A stretch of DNA of 6,081 nucleotides from Candidatus Goldiibacteriota bacterium (GTDB taxonomy: Bacteria; Oederibacteriota; PGYV01; DSYL01), in the NCBI GenBank assembly GCA_026418955.1, contig JAOAAI010000147.1:1-6081 (forward strand). The letters are read 5' to 3'. The position numbers and the translations under genes were made by a program. Under the pieces are notes generated by a model. The model searched no databases. It had not been told where the DNA came from and saw only the letters and a list, made by a program, of their open reading frames with translations. Below, piece by piece: positions 6,076 through 6,081 of the stretch (its first letter is position 1; the number at the start of each line of letters is the position of its first letter).

Positions 6076-6081
6076 AAGGAG
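6076..6081 (+). promoter_or_regulatory. Shine-Dalgarno of a plus-strand gene starting just outside the window
   Basis: AAGGAG is the last six bases of the window and lies about 50 bp downstream of a near-consensus promoter on the same strand. At the 7-bp spacing used by its neighbours, a start codon would be expected near position 6089, outside the sequence given. Confidence 0.65.

Overview
The window is very AT-rich, roughly 70% or more A+T across most of its length. It carries two envelope lipoproteins with lipobox signals and a secreted protein that looks like an outer-membrane barrel. This fits a low-GC diderm bacterium, possibly an uncultured lineage. No marker gene is present, so I do not name a phylum.

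Layout from left to right. Positions 1-364 hold the end of a CRISPR array: six identical 36-bp repeats and five complete spacers of 28-31 bp, cut by the window's left edge. No cas gene is in the window. Read on the minus strand, each repeat ends in a perfect extended -10 box (TGCTATAAT) with a -35-like TGGACA 16 bp upstream. This is the repeat-as-promoter design known from type II-C (Neisseria-like) arrays. Positions 365-627 have no convincing gene, but 391-480 is about 50% G+C and stands out sharply from its surroundings. Positions 628-3910 (minus strand) encode a two-component pair: a multi-pass membrane histidine kinase (7TM-like sensor, GAF-like domain, HisKA, HATPase), followed 16 bp later by an NtrC-family sigma-54 activator (receiver, AAA+ with GAFTGA, Fis-type HTH). 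A strong intrinsic terminator at 3956-3990 separates this pair from an upstream three-gene minus-strand operon at 4024-5762. That operon encodes a small TPR lipoprotein, an LPP20-like lipoprotein with a C-terminal hydrophobic module, and a 204-aa secreted, probably beta-barrel protein.

The 5' region of the envelope operon (5763-6081) looks like a regulatory hub. A sigma-54 type -24/-12 element sits 37 bp before the first start codon, and a 32-bp dyad lies about 75 bp upstream of the expected transcription start. This is where an NtrC-type activator would be expected to bind. My main hypothesis is that the kinase/regulator pair senses an envelope or membrane signal and switches on the adjacent lipoprotein/outer-membrane operon through sigma-54. 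A near-consensus sigma-70 promoter (TTGACA-17-TATAAA) fires in the opposite direction toward a plus-strand gene. Its Shine-Dalgarno sequence (AAGGAG) is the last six bases of the window.
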